A DNA stretch of 64,000 bases from Treponema vincentii F0403 (GCF_000412995.1 NZ_KE332512.1:848092-912091); one strand, 5' to 3'; counted from the stretch's first letter, positions 15,865 through 26,447 are shown. The notes: generated from the letters alone by a model not told the origin. Made by a program: numbers and translations.

Positions 15865-16644
15865 CTACGTCAGGTTTGTTGATTCCCGCCGGAGTTCGGC
15901 AAGCGCGGAGCAAAAGAGCGTACCAGCCTGCGCTACGTTAAGACTTTCGATAGCGCCACTGCCGCTGATTTTAACCAGCACATCGCAAAGCTTTTTCGCT
16001 TCGGCGGAAATGCCGTGCTCCTCATTTCCAAGCACTACAACAACCGCCTCATCCGCCCTAACCAGCGACGGAATATCCTTTAAGCTGCGGTATGCCCGAT
16101 GATCAGCCCCTAGCCTCATCAAATAACCGCTGCACGCCTTTAAAAAATGCTCGGCGGAAGGGGCGGTATATAGGGTGATAAACTCCATCCCCCCTTGGGC
16201 AATCCGGTAGGCGCTCGGAGTCAGCTGAGCCTGCGCATCTTCCCCGCTTATCACGATATGCTCTATGCCGAAAAAGGCTGCGCTGCGGATGACCGCTCCG
16301 AGGTTATTCGCATTCCCGATACGGTCGCACAGTAACACTGCAGCCTTACCGGCCTCCCACTGTTTAATCCGCTCCGGTGTTACGGCAGCGATGCAGGGTT
16401 CTTCAATCATTGCGACAACCCCTTGGTGATGAACGGAACCGCACAGCTTTTCCAATTCGGCATCAGACTGTACCAGTCGATAAAGCCGCTTCCGCTGCGC
16501 AAGGTATTTACAAAGAGCGCCGAATGTCCGCGCCCTGCTTCCGGCAAAAAAAAGTCTGGAAATTTTTTCGGGATGTTCGGCAGCGAGCGCTTTTACCGCT
16601 TCAAAGCCGCACACCGCCAATTCTTTTTGATGTAATTCACTCAT
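15865..16644 (-). CDS. TrmH-family (SpoU) RNA 2'-O-methyltransferase
   Basis: 259 residues from ATG 16644 (MSELHQKELAVCG); an upstream ATG at 16680 would add 12 residues through the ppdK terminator hairpin. The knot motifs are clear: CDRIGNANNLGAVIRSAAFF, VLGNEEHGISAEA and GSGAIESLNVAQAGTLF. The N-terminal 100 residues form the usual substrate domain. The RNA target is unknown. It lies downstream of ppdK on the same strand and is convergent with rlmB. Confidence 0.85.
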   Translation of the reverse strand: MSELHQKELAVCGFEAVKALAAEHPEKISRLFFAGSRARTFGALCKYLAQRKRLYRLVQSDAELEKLCGSVHHQGVVAMIEEPCIAAVTPERIKQWEAGKAAVLLCDRIGNANNLGAVIRSAAFFGIEHIVISGEDAQAQLTPSAYRIAQGGMEFITLYTAPSAEHFLKACSGYLMRLGADHRAYRSLKDIPSLVRADEAVVVVLGNEEHGISAEAKKLCDVLVKISGSGAIESLNVAQAGTLFCSALAELRRESTNLT

Positions 16645-16673
16645 ACCGCAAGTTATAAACGGAAAATAAAAGA

Positions 16674-16704
16674 AAGGCAACCGCTTAAAATGAGCAGTTG
16701 CCTT
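16674..16704 (-). terminator. Intrinsic terminator after ppdK
   Basis: On the minus strand AAGGCAACTGCT and AGCGGTTGCCTT form an 11-bp stem with one mismatch, followed by a T-rich tract (TTTCTTTTATTTT). The arms resemble the shortened palindrome derivatives at 15766 and 39258, so the repeat may have been co-opted as a terminator. Confidence 0.65.
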
Positions 16705-16788
16705 GTCTTATTCAGATTTTAGATATGTTACTGTTGGGAACGGAGATGTCACAAAAGCCGGTTACTTTCTCGGCATTCCCAAGTCCTC

Positions 16789-19467
16789 TTACTTTGAAGC
16801 TTTTTTGCGCGTAAGCTTGCGCCCTTCGTTTTCCGCCTTTTCCAATTCAGCCTGCGCAATTGAAAGAAGCGCAATAGGTACCGAATAAGACGAGCAGGAA
16901 ACATAATCCAAACCGGCTTTCATACAGAAGGGGATGTTTTCAGGACGGGCGCCCTGTTCACCGCAAAGGCCGAGTTTGAGATCGGGACGGGTAAGCCGGC
17001 CGCGTTCAATCGCGATACTGATAAGCTCCCGCACTCCCGGATCCAAAATCGCAAACGGATTTCCATCTATCAAATCGTATAATGTGTAATCCGGCATAAA
17101 GCTGTTAAAGTCATCGCGCGAAAGACCGAGCGTCGTTTGGGTCAAGTCATTGGTCCCGAACGAGAAGAATTCCGCATAGCGGGCAATTTCTCCTGCGGAT
17201 AACGCAGCAACCGGTAATTCAATCATCGTACCGATTTTGAAATCGATCGGTTTCGCTTTGAGCTGAGTCCGCATTTCTTGTTCGATTGTGCGGATACCCA
17301 GATAAGCATGGCCTTCAATCTTCTTTCCATACGCAATCTGTTTAAGCTCACGGAAATTCATAACAATCGGAACCATGATTTCGACATGCGTTTCAATACC
17401 TTCTTTCTGCAGCTTGTAAGCCGCTTCAAAAATTGCACGCACTTGCATTGCATAAATCTCCGGATAGGAAATCGCAATACGGCATCCTCGATGTCCAAGC
17501 ATGGGGTTTACTTCCGCCCGTATCGCAATCGATTCCGCCAAAGCCTTTTTACTGACGGTTTTCTTCGCTTCGTTTTTAAGATAGTCAACAAACCCGTCCA
17601 GCTCGGTTTCATTATGCGGTAAAAATTCGTGCAGCGGCGCATCCAAAAGACGGATGGTAACTTCACGGCCATTCATTACTTTGAAGATACCGTAAAAGTC
17701 TTCCATTTGAACTTTTTGAAGCCGGTTGAGCACTTCAATACGTTCTTCCGTTGTTTCGGCAAGGATCATCTCTCTAAAGATATTGATACGCTTAGCATTA
17801 AAGAACATGTGTTCAGTGCGGCAAAGCCCGATGCCTTCGGCGCCGAAACTGACCGCCAAAGCAGCATCACGGGGACTATCGGCATTGGCGCGTACATGGA
17901 AGTCTTGGATAAACGAGCGGGTAAGATCGATAAAATCAAGCAAACCGGATGTTTTAGGATCGGGTTCGATTAACTCCGCTGCACCGAAGTATACCGTCGA
18001 CTCACCGTAATAAGGTACTTGTAAGGTGATATAATCCCCTTCTTTAATAGTAATACCGTTGATAACGGCTTTATTCGTCATAATTTTCATGTCCGGACGG
18101 ACTAACGAAATCTTTCCGTACTGACGCGAAACAACGGAAGCATGAGCCGAATAACCGCCTTCGTTAGAAAGAACGCCGGTGGAAACTTCGATTGCTTTTA
18201 CATCTCCAGCATAACTGGCCGGTACACAGAGAATACAACGGGTATCGGCGCTTTGCAGACGTGCAATACGCTGTGCTTCGATCAACGAATCGGCGCTAAA
18301 GTATACGCGACCTACCGCTGCACCCGGAGCGCCTGCAATACCGCCTTTTGAATGCTGCAGATTTTTAACACTTGCCATATTGATGACCGGGTGTAATATT
18401 TCGTTTAGCTGACCGGGTTTAACGTTCTTTACAACATATTCCGCATCAACAATTTTGCGGTTGTATAAATCGAGCAGGAAGTGCACTAATGCAATCGTAC
18501 TCTTTGCTTCGACGGATTTTTGCTCGATAAGCCACAGCTTCCCTGCTTCAATCGTAAAACGGATTTCCCGGACATCTTTACTGTGGTCTTCCAACTGCCA
18601 TGCAATTGCTTCCAGCTGCTCCAAATATGCAGGCTTTATGTCGTTAATGTCTTTTCCAACGGCATCGACTTCATCGAATTTTTCTTGAAAGAACATTCCC
18701 TGCAATTTTTTTTCGCCGGTAACGATATTGCGGCTGAAGAATCTACCGGAAAAGGATTCCTTATCATAGTTTCCGTATACCAGCGGCTGAATCAGTAACG
18801 CTACATCGTTTTCATTATCGGGTTCAAGACTGAGCAGCGTACTGATGAGCTGAATGGTTTTATTCAGCTGCACTTCTGCGGTACTGAAAAACTCCTGCGG
18901 CAGATACGGCTGGTACATATCCATAACGGTTTCGCCCGATTCGGTACGTTTTTCTTTTTTTAGTTCGTTTCCGATTTTTTCCAACTGCTCTTTGTAGAGT
19001 TCCTGCTTAGCGCCGTCACCCTCTAATTCTGCAATCTTATACAAGATTGAGAAGATACCGCGCAGCAAAAACAGCACTTCATGGCTTGCAAAATCTTTTC
19101 CGACTTTTTTTTCAAAACCGCCGATTGTTGTTTTTGCCAAACCGAAGTTATGCAGCGTCGGATAATTGGCAATAACAAGGTTGGGAGAAATAACAAGCTT
19201 TAATAAAAGAGGATTTTCCGCATCGCCGAATTCTTTTTTAACCGCTTCACCCATCTTTTTTAAGAACGGACGCAGTAGCGGCAAAGCATTTGCTTGTTGC
19301 AAGTCTTGTGTAATGGTTGCATCCATCACAAGTCCGGGTACGATCGGGAGCCCAAGTTCCGAAAATTCATTCAGCTGGCGTCCGCGGATACCGAGGATCG
19401 TTTTATCGATATTACTTTTAAGCGATTCTTTATTACTGAAAAAATGGATTGATTTAGACATATTCAT
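16789..19467 (-). CDS. ppdK: Pyruvate, phosphate dikinase
   Basis: 892 residues. The N-terminal nucleotide-binding part is divergent but keeps the order of PPDK (GIRGRQLNEFSELGLPIVPG). The phosphohistidine domain has NEGGYSAHASVVSRQYG with the catalytic His. The C-terminal TIM barrel shows GAEGIGLCRTEHMFF, MLGHRGCRIAISYPEIY, SFGTNDLTQTTLGLSRDD and KLGLCGEQGARPENI, with the catalytic Cys. It interconverts pyruvate and PEP using ATP/AMP and phosphate/pyrophosphate in glycolysis. The start at 19467 has AGGAG upstream. It lies 9 nt after the hypothetical gene at 19477. Confidence 0.9.
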   Translation of the reverse strand: MNMSKSIHFFSNKESLKSNIDKTILGIRGRQLNEFSELGLPIVPGLVMDATITQDLQQANALPLLRPFLKKMGEAVKKEFGDAENPLLLKLVISPNLVIANYPTLHNFGLAKTTIGGFEKKVGKDFASHEVLFLLRGIFSILYKIAELEGDGAKQELYKEQLEKIGNELKKEKRTESGETVMDMYQPYLPQEFFSTAEVQLNKTIQLISTLLSLEPDNENDVALLIQPLVYGNYDKESFSGRFFSRNIVTGEKKLQGMFFQEKFDEVDAVGKDINDIKPAYLEQLEAIAWQLEDHSKDVREIRFTIEAGKLWLIEQKSVEAKSTIALVHFLLDLYNRKIVDAEYVVKNVKPGQLNEILHPVINMASVKNLQHSKGGIAGAPGAAVGRVYFSADSLIEAQRIARLQSADTRCILCVPASYAGDVKAIEVSTGVLSNEGGYSAHASVVSRQYGKISLVRPDMKIMTNKAVINGITIKEGDYITLQVPYYGESTVYFGAAELIEPDPKTSGLLDFIDLTRSFIQDFHVRANADSPRDAALAVSFGAEGIGLCRTEHMFFNAKRINIFREMILAETTEERIEVLNRLQKVQMEDFYGIFKVMNGREVTIRLLDAPLHEFLPHNETELDGFVDYLKNEAKKTVSKKALAESIAIRAEVNPMLGHRGCRIAISYPEIYAMQVRAIFEAAYKLQKEGIETHVEIMVPIVMNFRELKQIAYGKKIEGHAYLGIRTIEQEMRTQLKAKPIDFKIGTMIELPVAALSAGEIARYAEFFSFGTNDLTQTTLGLSRDDFNSFMPDYTLYDLIDGNPFAILDPGVRELISIAIERGRLTRPDLKLGLCGEQGARPENIPFCMKAGLDYVSCSSYSVPIALLSIAQAELEKAENEGRKLTRKKASK

Positions 19468-19476
19468 AATAAACTC

Positions 19477-20511
19477 CTAGAAAAGGTTAAGAACGGTGCT
19501 GGGAGAACCGCGCAAAAAAGCTTCAAAACGGGGACTTGCACCTTCGGCAAAGTATTTTGACAATTTTGACAAGTCTTTGATTTCTTCCCCTGCGACGGCA
19601 AACTGAATACTACTGCCGTGTTTTACCTTTCCCCATTTAAACAGCGTATTGATGTCGACAATCTGCTCACCGTCATAGAAGACGATAACCTTATTATGCG
19701 GGTACCGTGCATTGTAACTGCGGATAATCCGTTTCCACGCTTCAACGTTTCCGTTATGAAACAGTTCGTTGCTTACGATAACCGAAATTTGCTGCGATAT
19801 ACGGGTTTTACCCGACGGCGCTTGCATCTGCACAGAGGCGGCTTCACGAGAAGCTGTTTCTTTTGCTTTTGCAGTTTTTGCGGCTGTTTTTACTTTTGCA
19901 GCTGCCGAAGTTCTTGCCGGTTTCCGCGTTCGCCCTCCGGCAGATTGTTTTTTAATCTGAGGCGCGGCAAATACAAAAGGTCCGCTCAAAATCTTTCCGG
20001 GAATTGACGGTTTTGTACCTTCCAAAAGAGCTAGAAAAGCGCTGAATACCGCTTCTGCAACGGGTGTTTCTATTGCGCCTTTGTCTTGTTTTCCGACATA
20101 AATATTCAAAAGCTCATTTTTTTTCAGGGTTTCAAAAAGAGAAGCGTTTGCAGGATTTTTAGGGTTTATCACCAAAAACCCCAAATCGGGATGGTGATAG
20201 CCGATAACGATATCGACGCCTTTCCATTTTGCCGTTTCCGTAATGATATCCGTAGGTACTGCGGTTATTTCGCGGATATTCTTAGAAATCACTTTATATC
20301 CCCACATATCAAGCAGTATAACGGATAAAAATGCCGGAATTTCTTCATTTGTCAATTCTTTATTTTCAAGCAATATACCGATTTCATCGGCAATATTTTT
20401 TTTTACATTGCAAGCATCCAGAAGCGATAAAGCATTCTGAATATGTGTTACAGAGGCATTAAACCCCTGCTTTGTAGCAAGCGGTACATAAAATCCTAAT
20501 GAATCGAGCAT
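19477..20511 (-). CDS. Treponeme-type protein of unknown function upstream of ppdK
   Basis: 344 residues, cytoplasmic by appearance. The first ~190 residues look globular (ENKELTNEEIPAFLSVILLD, GVDIVIGYHHPDLGFLVINP). A Lys/Ala/Arg-rich linker (about residues 200-240, KKQSAGGRTRKPARTSAAAK and on) joins a second globular region with IRSYNARYPHNKVIVFYDGE. The good AAGGAG before ATG 20511 and the 9-nt gap to ppdK imply one operon. The basic linker could bind nucleic acid or polyphosphate, but this is a guess. I do not recognise the family. Confidence 0.75.
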   Translation of the reverse strand: MLDSLGFYVPLATKQGFNASVTHIQNALSLLDACNVKKNIADEIGILLENKELTNEEIPAFLSVILLDMWGYKVISKNIREITAVPTDIITETAKWKGVDIVIGYHHPDLGFLVINPKNPANASLFETLKKNELLNIYVGKQDKGAIETPVAEAVFSAFLALLEGTKPSIPGKILSGPFVFAAPQIKKQSAGGRTRKPARTSAAAKVKTAAKTAKAKETASREAASVQMQAPSGKTRISQQISVIVSNELFHNGNVEAWKRIIRSYNARYPHNKVIVFYDGEQIVDINTLFKWGKVKHGSSIQFAVAGEEIKDLSKLSKYFAEGASPRFEAFLRGSPSTVLNLF

Positions 20512-20667
20512 TCACTTCTCCTTTGCATGGCAAGGACGGTTTTAGAAATACTTATAAAAAACTTCCTTGCATTTACTTTTGGTCTTACGGGAAAAACATT
20601 CCTCAAGGAATCCTTCAATATTGTTTATCATATCTCAGAAAAGCAGAATGGAGATTCCCTATAGATA

Positions 20668-20702
20668 AAAGCCCTCCGAAACAAGCGTTTCAGGGGGCCT
20701 TT
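20668..20702 (-). terminator. Terminator after cfpA
   Basis: On the minus strand an imperfect hairpin (AAAGGCCCCCTGAAAC against GTTTCGGAGGGCTTT, loop GCTT) is followed by TTTTATC. It lies about 35 nt beyond the cfpA stop and upstream of the gene at 20511. Confidence 0.65.
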
Positions 20703-20736
20703 ATCACATTTTAACTTATTTCCATTATGGTAAACT

Positions 20737-22788
20737 TTACAGAGTTCTTACACCGGATTTGCGTCCGCGGCGGCCTCTGCTTGCCGTATTATCAACAGCA
20801 CCGGCTTTCTTGGTTCTAGCGGCGCCTCTGCGGCTGCGGGGTGCAGCGGGTGCATTAACGGTTTCTGCAGCAGGTGCTTCCAAACTCGGTGTCTCGTTCA
20901 GCATATCGATAAACTGAGCACGTCCGCTCGGGGTTACCGCAGCAGGTTCATCTTCTTCGCCTGAGCCGAAGGTCTGTGCAATATCGGCACGAACCGTTGA
21001 ACGGCGGCGGCTGAATGAAGCAAACGCCTGATCCATAAAGCCTTTAGAAACTCCATGAAGGAATTCGTTCAATACGTTTGCCATACCGTCAAGCGTTGCC
21101 TTCTTGCGTTTGATGGAGGTGATATCCACGTCAAGCAAGAGTCCGGGCTGCATGTGGAAGGGGTTGATGAGGTAATCGAACTTGTTAAATTCCGCCTCAA
21201 GGAAAGCGAGCCGTTCTTCCATAACGCGCCGCTCAACCGGGTACTGATAGTCGTACATTTTCTTAAGCCGTTCACGCATAATGATAAGCTTTTTGCGCAT
21301 CTTGTCTTTCTCGTAAACAAAGGTGCGGTTCATCTTTTCAACTTCAGTTTCGGCTGCGTTGACAAACGAAATTTCATCCCAGACTTTTGCGATGTCTTTG
21401 TAGGCAGGTTCGCCTTTAGGCATCTTGTATTTCTTCTGGATATGCTTTTCGTAGAGTTTTGCCAAGTCACCGAAATCGGTAATACGTACCATGAACTTCG
21501 ACTTATCATATTGCGTCTGCAATACGTCCCAAAGGTGTTCAATTTCGGTTTCAAACGACCGGATCATTACTTCATACGCTTTGCGCTCTTCAATGAGCTG
21601 TGCATTATCGTAGTAGCGCAAACGGATTTGATAGCGTTCGTCGGGAAGGTTTGCAACGTTGGTATCATCGTATTCGCGCAGCAGCAGCTCGCGGGCATTT
21701 TTCAGGTTTTCAATGTATTGATAACCCATCTTAGAGGTATCAAGAATTGAAGTTAACGAGTTAATTGCCGTATTGAAGCCGCGGTTACGGATGTTTTCAA
21801 TGTCGATGATGTGCTTGATATTCTCGCGTACGTTGAGCTGATCGAATGTTTCCGGATCGATTTCCGCTCTCAGGTTTGCAATGCGTTCCATTAATTCTTT
21901 TGAAACTACCGAATAGCGCTTGCTTTCGGGATTGTCAACATCATCGTCGGTAACATCGAGAACCTTTCCCATCTTTTTGAAGATGATTTCGCTATCGGTC
22001 ATCTCTTCCTTACCCTCATCGATAAGTTCATCTTTGAGCTGTTCGATTTCTTTATCGATAAGATTCATCATGTGGTTGGAAAGTAAATCTTTGATTAAGT
22101 ATTCCACCGTTACCTGATATTGGAAGATCGGGCTGATAAGCTCGGTATCGAGAATATTGACTGAAAGCTTTACATCCGTTACGGTTTTCGGTTTAAGAAT
22201 ATTGTCTTTAAACGCGCACTTTACGATTGAGTAGGCGTTTTCACCGCGGACGAAAGCTCCGACGTCGGTCTTTTGGCGCAGAAGCGAATTGGTTAAGGTT
22301 TCAAGATCATTGATTCCGCGCTGTACGTGCCCTTGCAGGTGTCCGTACATATTGACGATCGATTTTTCGATTTCACCGGTATTGAACTTATCGGCGCCGC
22401 CGACTTCATCCAACAGAGTTGCAATCTCTTTCGGAGTATAGCGGTTCAGAACCTTCATTTCCTCTCTATCGATAAATCCGCGGACTTTTTTGAGCATTTC
22501 ATCTTCTGCGGTTACCATATAGCGGTTGAACATATTCTGATAGTTCTGGTTAAAGTAGTTGTATAACTTTTCTTTTAAACCGCCCATAACATCTAATCTT
22601 TCAAGAACGTCTTTGGGTAATTTTGTCGATAAGTGATGCAATACTTTATTGGTCTCTTCTTCAATCAGCTGATTCACTTCTTTCTGCTGATCGCGGTAAT
22701 CCTGTGCCAACGAATTCCTTGAACCGACAGCGCTGGGCTTTTCGGGATGGAATACATTTGGACTTTGAGGTAAATCTAAACTTGCCAT
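20737..22788 (-). CDS. cfpA: Cytoplasmic filament protein A
   Basis: 683 residues, close to the treponemal CfpA of about 79 kDa. The N-terminus [20 protein letters not shown] and the long, acidic, predicted coiled-coil body ([53 protein letters not shown]) match what I know of it. The C-terminal ~70 residues are low-complexity, Ala/Arg-rich ([15 protein letters not shown]). CfpA forms the ribbon of cytoplasmic filaments under the cell membrane beside the flagella and is needed for normal division in T. denticola. It has its own strong promoter and a terminator. Confidence 0.93.
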   Translation of the reverse strand: MASLDLPQSPNVFHPEKPSAVGSRNSLAQDYRDQQKEVNQLIEEETNKVLHHLSTKLPKDVLERLDVMGGLKEKLYNYFNQNYQNMFNRYMVTAEDEMLKKVRGFIDREEMKVLNRYTPKEIATLLDEVGGADKFNTGEIEKSIVNMYGHLQGHVQRGINDLETLTNSLLRQKTDVGAFVRGENAYSIVKCAFKDNILKPKTVTDVKLSVNILDTELISPIFQYQVTVEYLIKDLLSNHMMNLIDKEIEQLKDELIDEGKEEMTDSEIIFKKMGKVLDVTDDDVDNPESKRYSVVSKELMERIANLRAEIDPETFDQLNVRENIKHIIDIENIRNRGFNTAINSLTSILDTSKMGYQYIENLKNARELLLREYDDTNVANLPDERYQIRLRYYDNAQLIEERKAYEVMIRSFETEIEHLWDVLQTQYDKSKFMVRITDFGDLAKLYEKHIQKKYKMPKGEPAYKDIAKVWDEISFVNAAETEVEKMNRTFVYEKDKMRKKLIIMRERLKKMYDYQYPVERRVMEERLAFLEAEFNKFDYLINPFHMQPGLLLDVDITSIKRKKATLDGMANVLNEFLHGVSKGFMDQAFASFSRRRSTVRADIAQTFGSGEEDEPAAVTPSGRAQFIDMLNETPSLEAPAAETVNAPAAPRSRRGAARTKKAGAVDNTASRGRRGRKSGVRTL

Positions 22789-22848
22789 CTTACTGTCTCC
22801 TTATTGCAGTAGATTTATATCCGCATCGGATATACTAATACAATTGTC

Positions 22849-22876
22849 ATTATAAGGCTATTTTATAAAATGTAAA
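22849..22876 (-). promoter_or_regulatory. Promoter of cfpA
   Basis: On the minus strand TTTACA (22876-22871) and TATAAT (22854-22849) are 16 nt apart. The leader of about 54 nt contains an ATATCC/GGATAT hairpin and AAGGAGACAG before ATG 22788, as expected for an abundant structural protein. Confidence 0.7.
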
Positions 22877-22971
22877 GACACCTACCCTCTTTTTACTTTC
22901 TTTTTTTTATAATACTATACAATAAAACCGTGGTTACCCACATTTTATAGGGAGTTATAGAGGAGTTATTT

Positions 22972-23634
22972 ATGTTGAAATTAAGATCCGTTCTTTTTAT
23001 TTTTGCTTTCTGTATTATTTCAGTTACATCTTTTGCCGGTGAGAGAACCATTCCCGTCGATGTTTTTTTAATGATCGATAAATCAAAATCGATGAATGAA
23101 CCCGGAAAATTTGACAGCTTGCATAAATGGGTACGCGATACGCTTGTTACCGAAATGCTGATACCGGAGGATTGGATTACCATTTGGGAATTTTATGAAA
23201 AACCGCATGAATTGCAAACATTAATTATCAAAAATGAAAATGACCGGAATGCATTGATAAAAACAATTGACGGTATTACTCCCGACGGCGCATTTACCGA
23301 CATCGGCAGTGCACTTGATTCAATTCAAATTTCATTAAATAAACGCGGAAAAAACAATCGATATAAAATTTTGCTGCTGGTAACGGATCTTGAACAAGAT
23401 GCTCCGTGGACATCAAAATACCGCGGAAAACAGGAATCATTTAAAAGTCCGTATCTTGCCGAAGCGCGTATTATCAAACATGATAATTGGTACGAAATAA
23501 CACTGGATATGGATATTCAAGATAAAGTCGTCAAAACAACGAAAGAATTATATACGGATATTATTGATAATAAAGGAACTCCGCGCAGTAACGATGATCA
23601 AAATAAAGTGCTTATAACTGAAGAGAAAAACTAA
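22972..23634 (+). CDS. Secreted von Willebrand factor A domain protein
   Basis: 220 residues. The first ~22 form a signal peptide (LRSVLFIFAFCIISVTSFAG). VFLMIDKSKSMNEPGKF carries the DxSxS metal-binding (MIDAS) motif, FTDIGSALDSI the conserved Thr and LLLVTDLEQDAPW the last Asp, so the metal site is complete. Probably periplasmic, involved in metal-dependent protein contact. GGAGT lies 11 nt before the ATG. It is divergent from cfpA and followed 62 nt later by another exported protein, a possible partner. Confidence 0.82.
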   Translation: MLKLRSVLFIFAFCIISVTSFAGERTIPVDVFLMIDKSKSMNEPGKFDSLHKWVRDTLVTEMLIPEDWITIWEFYEKPHELQTLIIKNENDRNALIKTIDGITPDGAFTDIGSALDSIQISLNKRGKNNRYKILLLVTDLEQDAPWTSKYRGKQESFKSPYLAEARIIKHDNWYEITLDMDIQDKVVKTTKELYTDIIDNKGTPRSNDDQNKVLITEEKN

Positions 23635-23696
23635 GTATAATGTAGGCTGCCGGAATACTTGCAGCCTAACAAACCGTCAAGGATGTTGTTTTAACT

Positions 23697-25130
23697 ATGA
23701 AAAAATTATTTTATGCAGTTTGTATTGCTGCTGTTCCCCTCATTATCGGCTTGTTGGCATATCAGCGTATCCTTCGTCAACGGATGCAGGTAATACCACA
23801 AAGTGCTCAAACGATTATTCCGGTAGCACCGCAGTCGCAACAACAAGAAAATTCTTCTGACGAACATATACCGGAAAGTTCACAATCGGTTATCACGTTG
23901 CTGAGCGATGAAATACTTGTCGATGATATACCGGTTGACGTCAACGGTGATAACAAAGAAGATAAAATTATTGCGGCAAAGAAATTATCCGATCAATTCA
24001 TCTATCTTTTGATATTTTTGCAGGATAATGAAACACAGGCTCTTACCAGAACGGCAGAAATAAAAACGGAAGCGACGCATGCAAAAACACTGTCCGTTGA
24101 TACCTTGACGGTGCGGGAATACCGCTATCCTATTATTGCATATAGCGGAATGAATGCCGATAATATGCAAGTTTTCGGAATGTATGCATTGGAAATCGAT
24201 AACGAAAAAATAACGAATATTAATTCTTTAGCAGGTATACAAGCTGACGGCCAAATTATACTAAAAAACGAACAGGATGATTCGATTTCCGATTATACAA
24301 TATCCGCATATTATTCCGATATCGATGCGCCTAATACGCTTAATCAAATAGAAAAGCAGTATACATGGAATGACAAAAAAGGAATTTTTGAGCAAACGAA
24401 AGAGATAAAGATTCCCGGAAATAGAATTGAAAGTCAATTTCTTAAAAAATTTCAAACGGGAGATAGTAATTCTTTTCAAGAATTTCTTGAAGGTCTTTGG
24501 TATCAACCGAGTGCACGAAAAGATCAAAACCGGAGTATCTTTTTTAACCGTTCGGAAAATGAAATTATTTTTTCCGTTAATAATATTCAAGAGCTGTTTA
24601 CCATCGATTCGGTTACACCGCGCAGATTCGGCATCTATTTTTCTACAAAAAATGCATCAATTTCGAGTATCCATCGGCGTATCGATATTGAATTACTCGG
24701 GATCGATGAAGTACGTATACGGGTTATCGACGATATTGCACGTTTAAAAATAGGAGTTGCATCGAATTGGGACGGAACATACCGAAAAATAAATAATACC
24801 GTCCGTGAATCGCAAAGAAACACTGCGCTTGATAATATAAAAAAATTATTAACGGCGGATGGAAAAACATGGAATAGTACCGAAGGATATTCCTTATCTT
24901 TTTCGGATAATTCATATCGATTACTGCAAGATACGGTACGGAATTCAGGCTGGTATACGATTTTACAGATACAAGATAATACTGTTTTACAGCTTAAAGA
25001 CACGGAAAATAGAGAGCGTTTTTTCAGCCTTGTATTTGATAATGCCGACAAACGGCTGAATTTAATGGAAGTTTCAGTTAGTGTGAGCGGCATTACTCCG
25101 ATTGGAAATTCGCCGCTAATATTTGAATAA
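23697..25130 (+). CDS. Exported or membrane-anchored protein of unknown function
   Basis: 477 residues. An N-terminal membrane helix (LFYAVCIAAVPLIIGLLAY) precedes a Gln/Ser-rich spacer and a soluble region. DVNGDNKEDKIIAA around residue 82 resembles an Asp-rich calcium loop as in EF-hand or FG-GAP-like repeats. The rest is Asn/Asp/Ile-rich with repeated beta-type stretches (PRRFGIYFSTKNASISSIHR). No family recognised. It follows the VWA gene and is more AT-rich than most genes here. It ends in a hairpin terminator. Confidence 0.72.
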   Translation: MKKLFYAVCIAAVPLIIGLLAYQRILRQRMQVIPQSAQTIIPVAPQSQQQENSSDEHIPESSQSVITLLSDEILVDDIPVDVNGDNKEDKIIAAKKLSDQFIYLLIFLQDNETQALTRTAEIKTEATHAKTLSVDTLTVREYRYPIIAYSGMNADNMQVFGMYALEIDNEKITNINSLAGIQADGQIILKNEQDDSISDYTISAYYSDIDAPNTLNQIEKQYTWNDKKGIFEQTKEIKIPGNRIESQFLKKFQTGDSNSFQEFLEGLWYQPSARKDQNRSIFFNRSENEIIFSVNNIQELFTIDSVTPRRFGIYFSTKNASISSIHRRIDIELLGIDEVRIRVIDDIARLKIGVASNWDGTYRKINNTVRESQRNTALDNIKKLLTADGKTWNSTEGYSLSFSDNSYRLLQDTVRNSGWYTILQIQDNTVLQLKDTENRERFFSLVFDNADKRLNLMEVSVSVSGITPIGNSPLIFE

Positions 25131-25170
25131 TATTTTTCCGGCGCCCTTTTATGAGCACCGGAAAAATATT
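25129..25170. terminator. Bidirectional terminator between convergent genes
   Basis: AATATTTTTCCGG (25129-25141) and CCGGAAAAATATT (25158-25170) are exact complements with a 16-nt loop. The A/T-rich arms serve as U-tracts in either direction. The hairpin overlaps the stop of the 23697 gene. Confidence 0.7.
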
Positions 25171-25238
25171 CATGATTTTTAATTACTTGCAAGCCGCTTT
25201 GCCGATTATTCCTTATCAGAAATAATCATTGTTTATAT

Positions 25239-26447
25239 TTACCGCTTTACAATAACGGCGGTTCCTTGGCCGCCGCCGATACACAGCGAAGCAAGGCCGA
25301 TTTTTTTATCGGTTCTAATCATTTCGTGAAGTAACGTTACCAAAATGCGGTTGCCCGAAGCGCCTACCGGATGACCGAGCGCAATTGCACCGCCATTGAC
25401 GTTGGTACGCTGTAACAGTGCATTGCGGTCGACTCCGTGTTCACGTACCAATTCATGAATAACACCCAATGACTGAGCTGCAAAGGCTTCGTTTAACTCT
25501 ATTAATTCCATATCGGAGAGTTTTAACGATGCATAGTTTAACGCATTGCGGATTGCAGGAACCGGTCCTAATCCCATCACGAGCGGATCGACACCGCCCT
25601 GCCCGATACCGATAATTTCGGCAATCGGTTTAAGGTTATATTTTTTTACCGCAGCTTCGCTTGCAATCAACACAAATGAAGCGCCGTCGTTTATACCCGA
25701 GGCATTACCTGCCGTAACGGTGCCGTCGCTCTTAAAAGCGGGTTTCAGCTTTGCAAGTTTTTCCAGATTGGTAGTCCGATTCGGGAATTCGTCGGTATCG
25801 AATACAATATCGCCCTTCTTGTTATGAATGGTAATCGGAACAATCTCGTTTTTAAACTTACCGGCATCGATAGCGGCAATTGCTTTTTGCTGGGATGAAA
25901 ATGCAAACTCATCCTGCTGCTCTCTGGTAATATTGAATCTCGCCGCAATATTTTCGGCGGTAATTCCCATGTGGATATTGGCGCGGGCATCGGTTAAGGC
26001 ATCATAAATCATGTGATCGACCGCTTGCCAGTTCCCCATCTTATTGCCGCTGCGGGTATTAGCCGGAACAAGGTACGGGGCAAGCGACATCGATTCTACG
26101 CCGCCTGCTACGACAATTTCGTTAAAGCCCGCTTGAATGGACATAACAGCTTCCATAACCGTCCGCAAGCCTGAACCGCAAACCATGTTAGTTGAATGGG
26201 CACAGACGGTTTCCGGAATACCGGCTTCCAATGCGATGGTACGGGCGATGTTTTGTCCAAGCCCTGCGCCGAGCACGTTACCGCAAATAAGCTCCGAAAC
26301 TTGATCGGGCTTTACCTTTGCCTCTTCCAGTACCGCTTTTACCACTGCCGAACCCATATCTTTAGGCGGAACAGCGGAAAGCCCGCCGAGAAATTTACCG
26401 ATTGCAGTACGTTTTGCACTGACAATGTACGATTTTGATAATGTCAT
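25239..26447 (-). CDS. Acetyl-CoA C-acetyltransferase (thiolase)
   Basis: 402 residues, the usual thiolase length. NMVCGSGLRTVMEA holds the acyl-accepting Cys near residue 89, GGAIALGHPVGASGNRI the catalytic His and SLCIGGGQGTAVIV the second Cys. It condenses two acetyl-CoA to acetoacetyl-CoA or does the reverse. AGGAGG lies 7 nt before ATG 26447. No other beta-oxidation or butyrate gene adjoins it, so the pathway direction is open. Confidence 0.9.
   Translation of the reverse strand: MTLSKSYIVSAKRTAIGKFLGGLSAVPPKDMGSAVVKAVLEEAKVKPDQVSELICGNVLGAGLGQNIARTIALEAGIPETVCAHSTNMVCGSGLRTVMEAVMSIQAGFNEIVVAGGVESMSLAPYLVPANTRSGNKMGNWQAVDHMIYDALTDARANIHMGITAENIAARFNITREQQDEFAFSSQQKAIAAIDAGKFKNEIVPITIHNKKGDIVFDTDEFPNRTTNLEKLAKLKPAFKSDGTVTAGNASGINDGASFVLIASEAAVKKYNLKPIAEIIGIGQGGVDPLVMGLGPVPAIRNALNYASLKLSDMELIELNEAFAAQSLGVIHELVREHGVDRNALLQRTNVNGGAIALGHPVGASGNRILVTLLHEMIRTDKKIGLASLCIGGGQGTAVIVKR

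Noticed and set aside
21055..21750. Plus-strand frame of 231 residues opposite cfpA
   Set aside because: Antisense to a clear coiled-coil gene; composition reflects the opposite codons.
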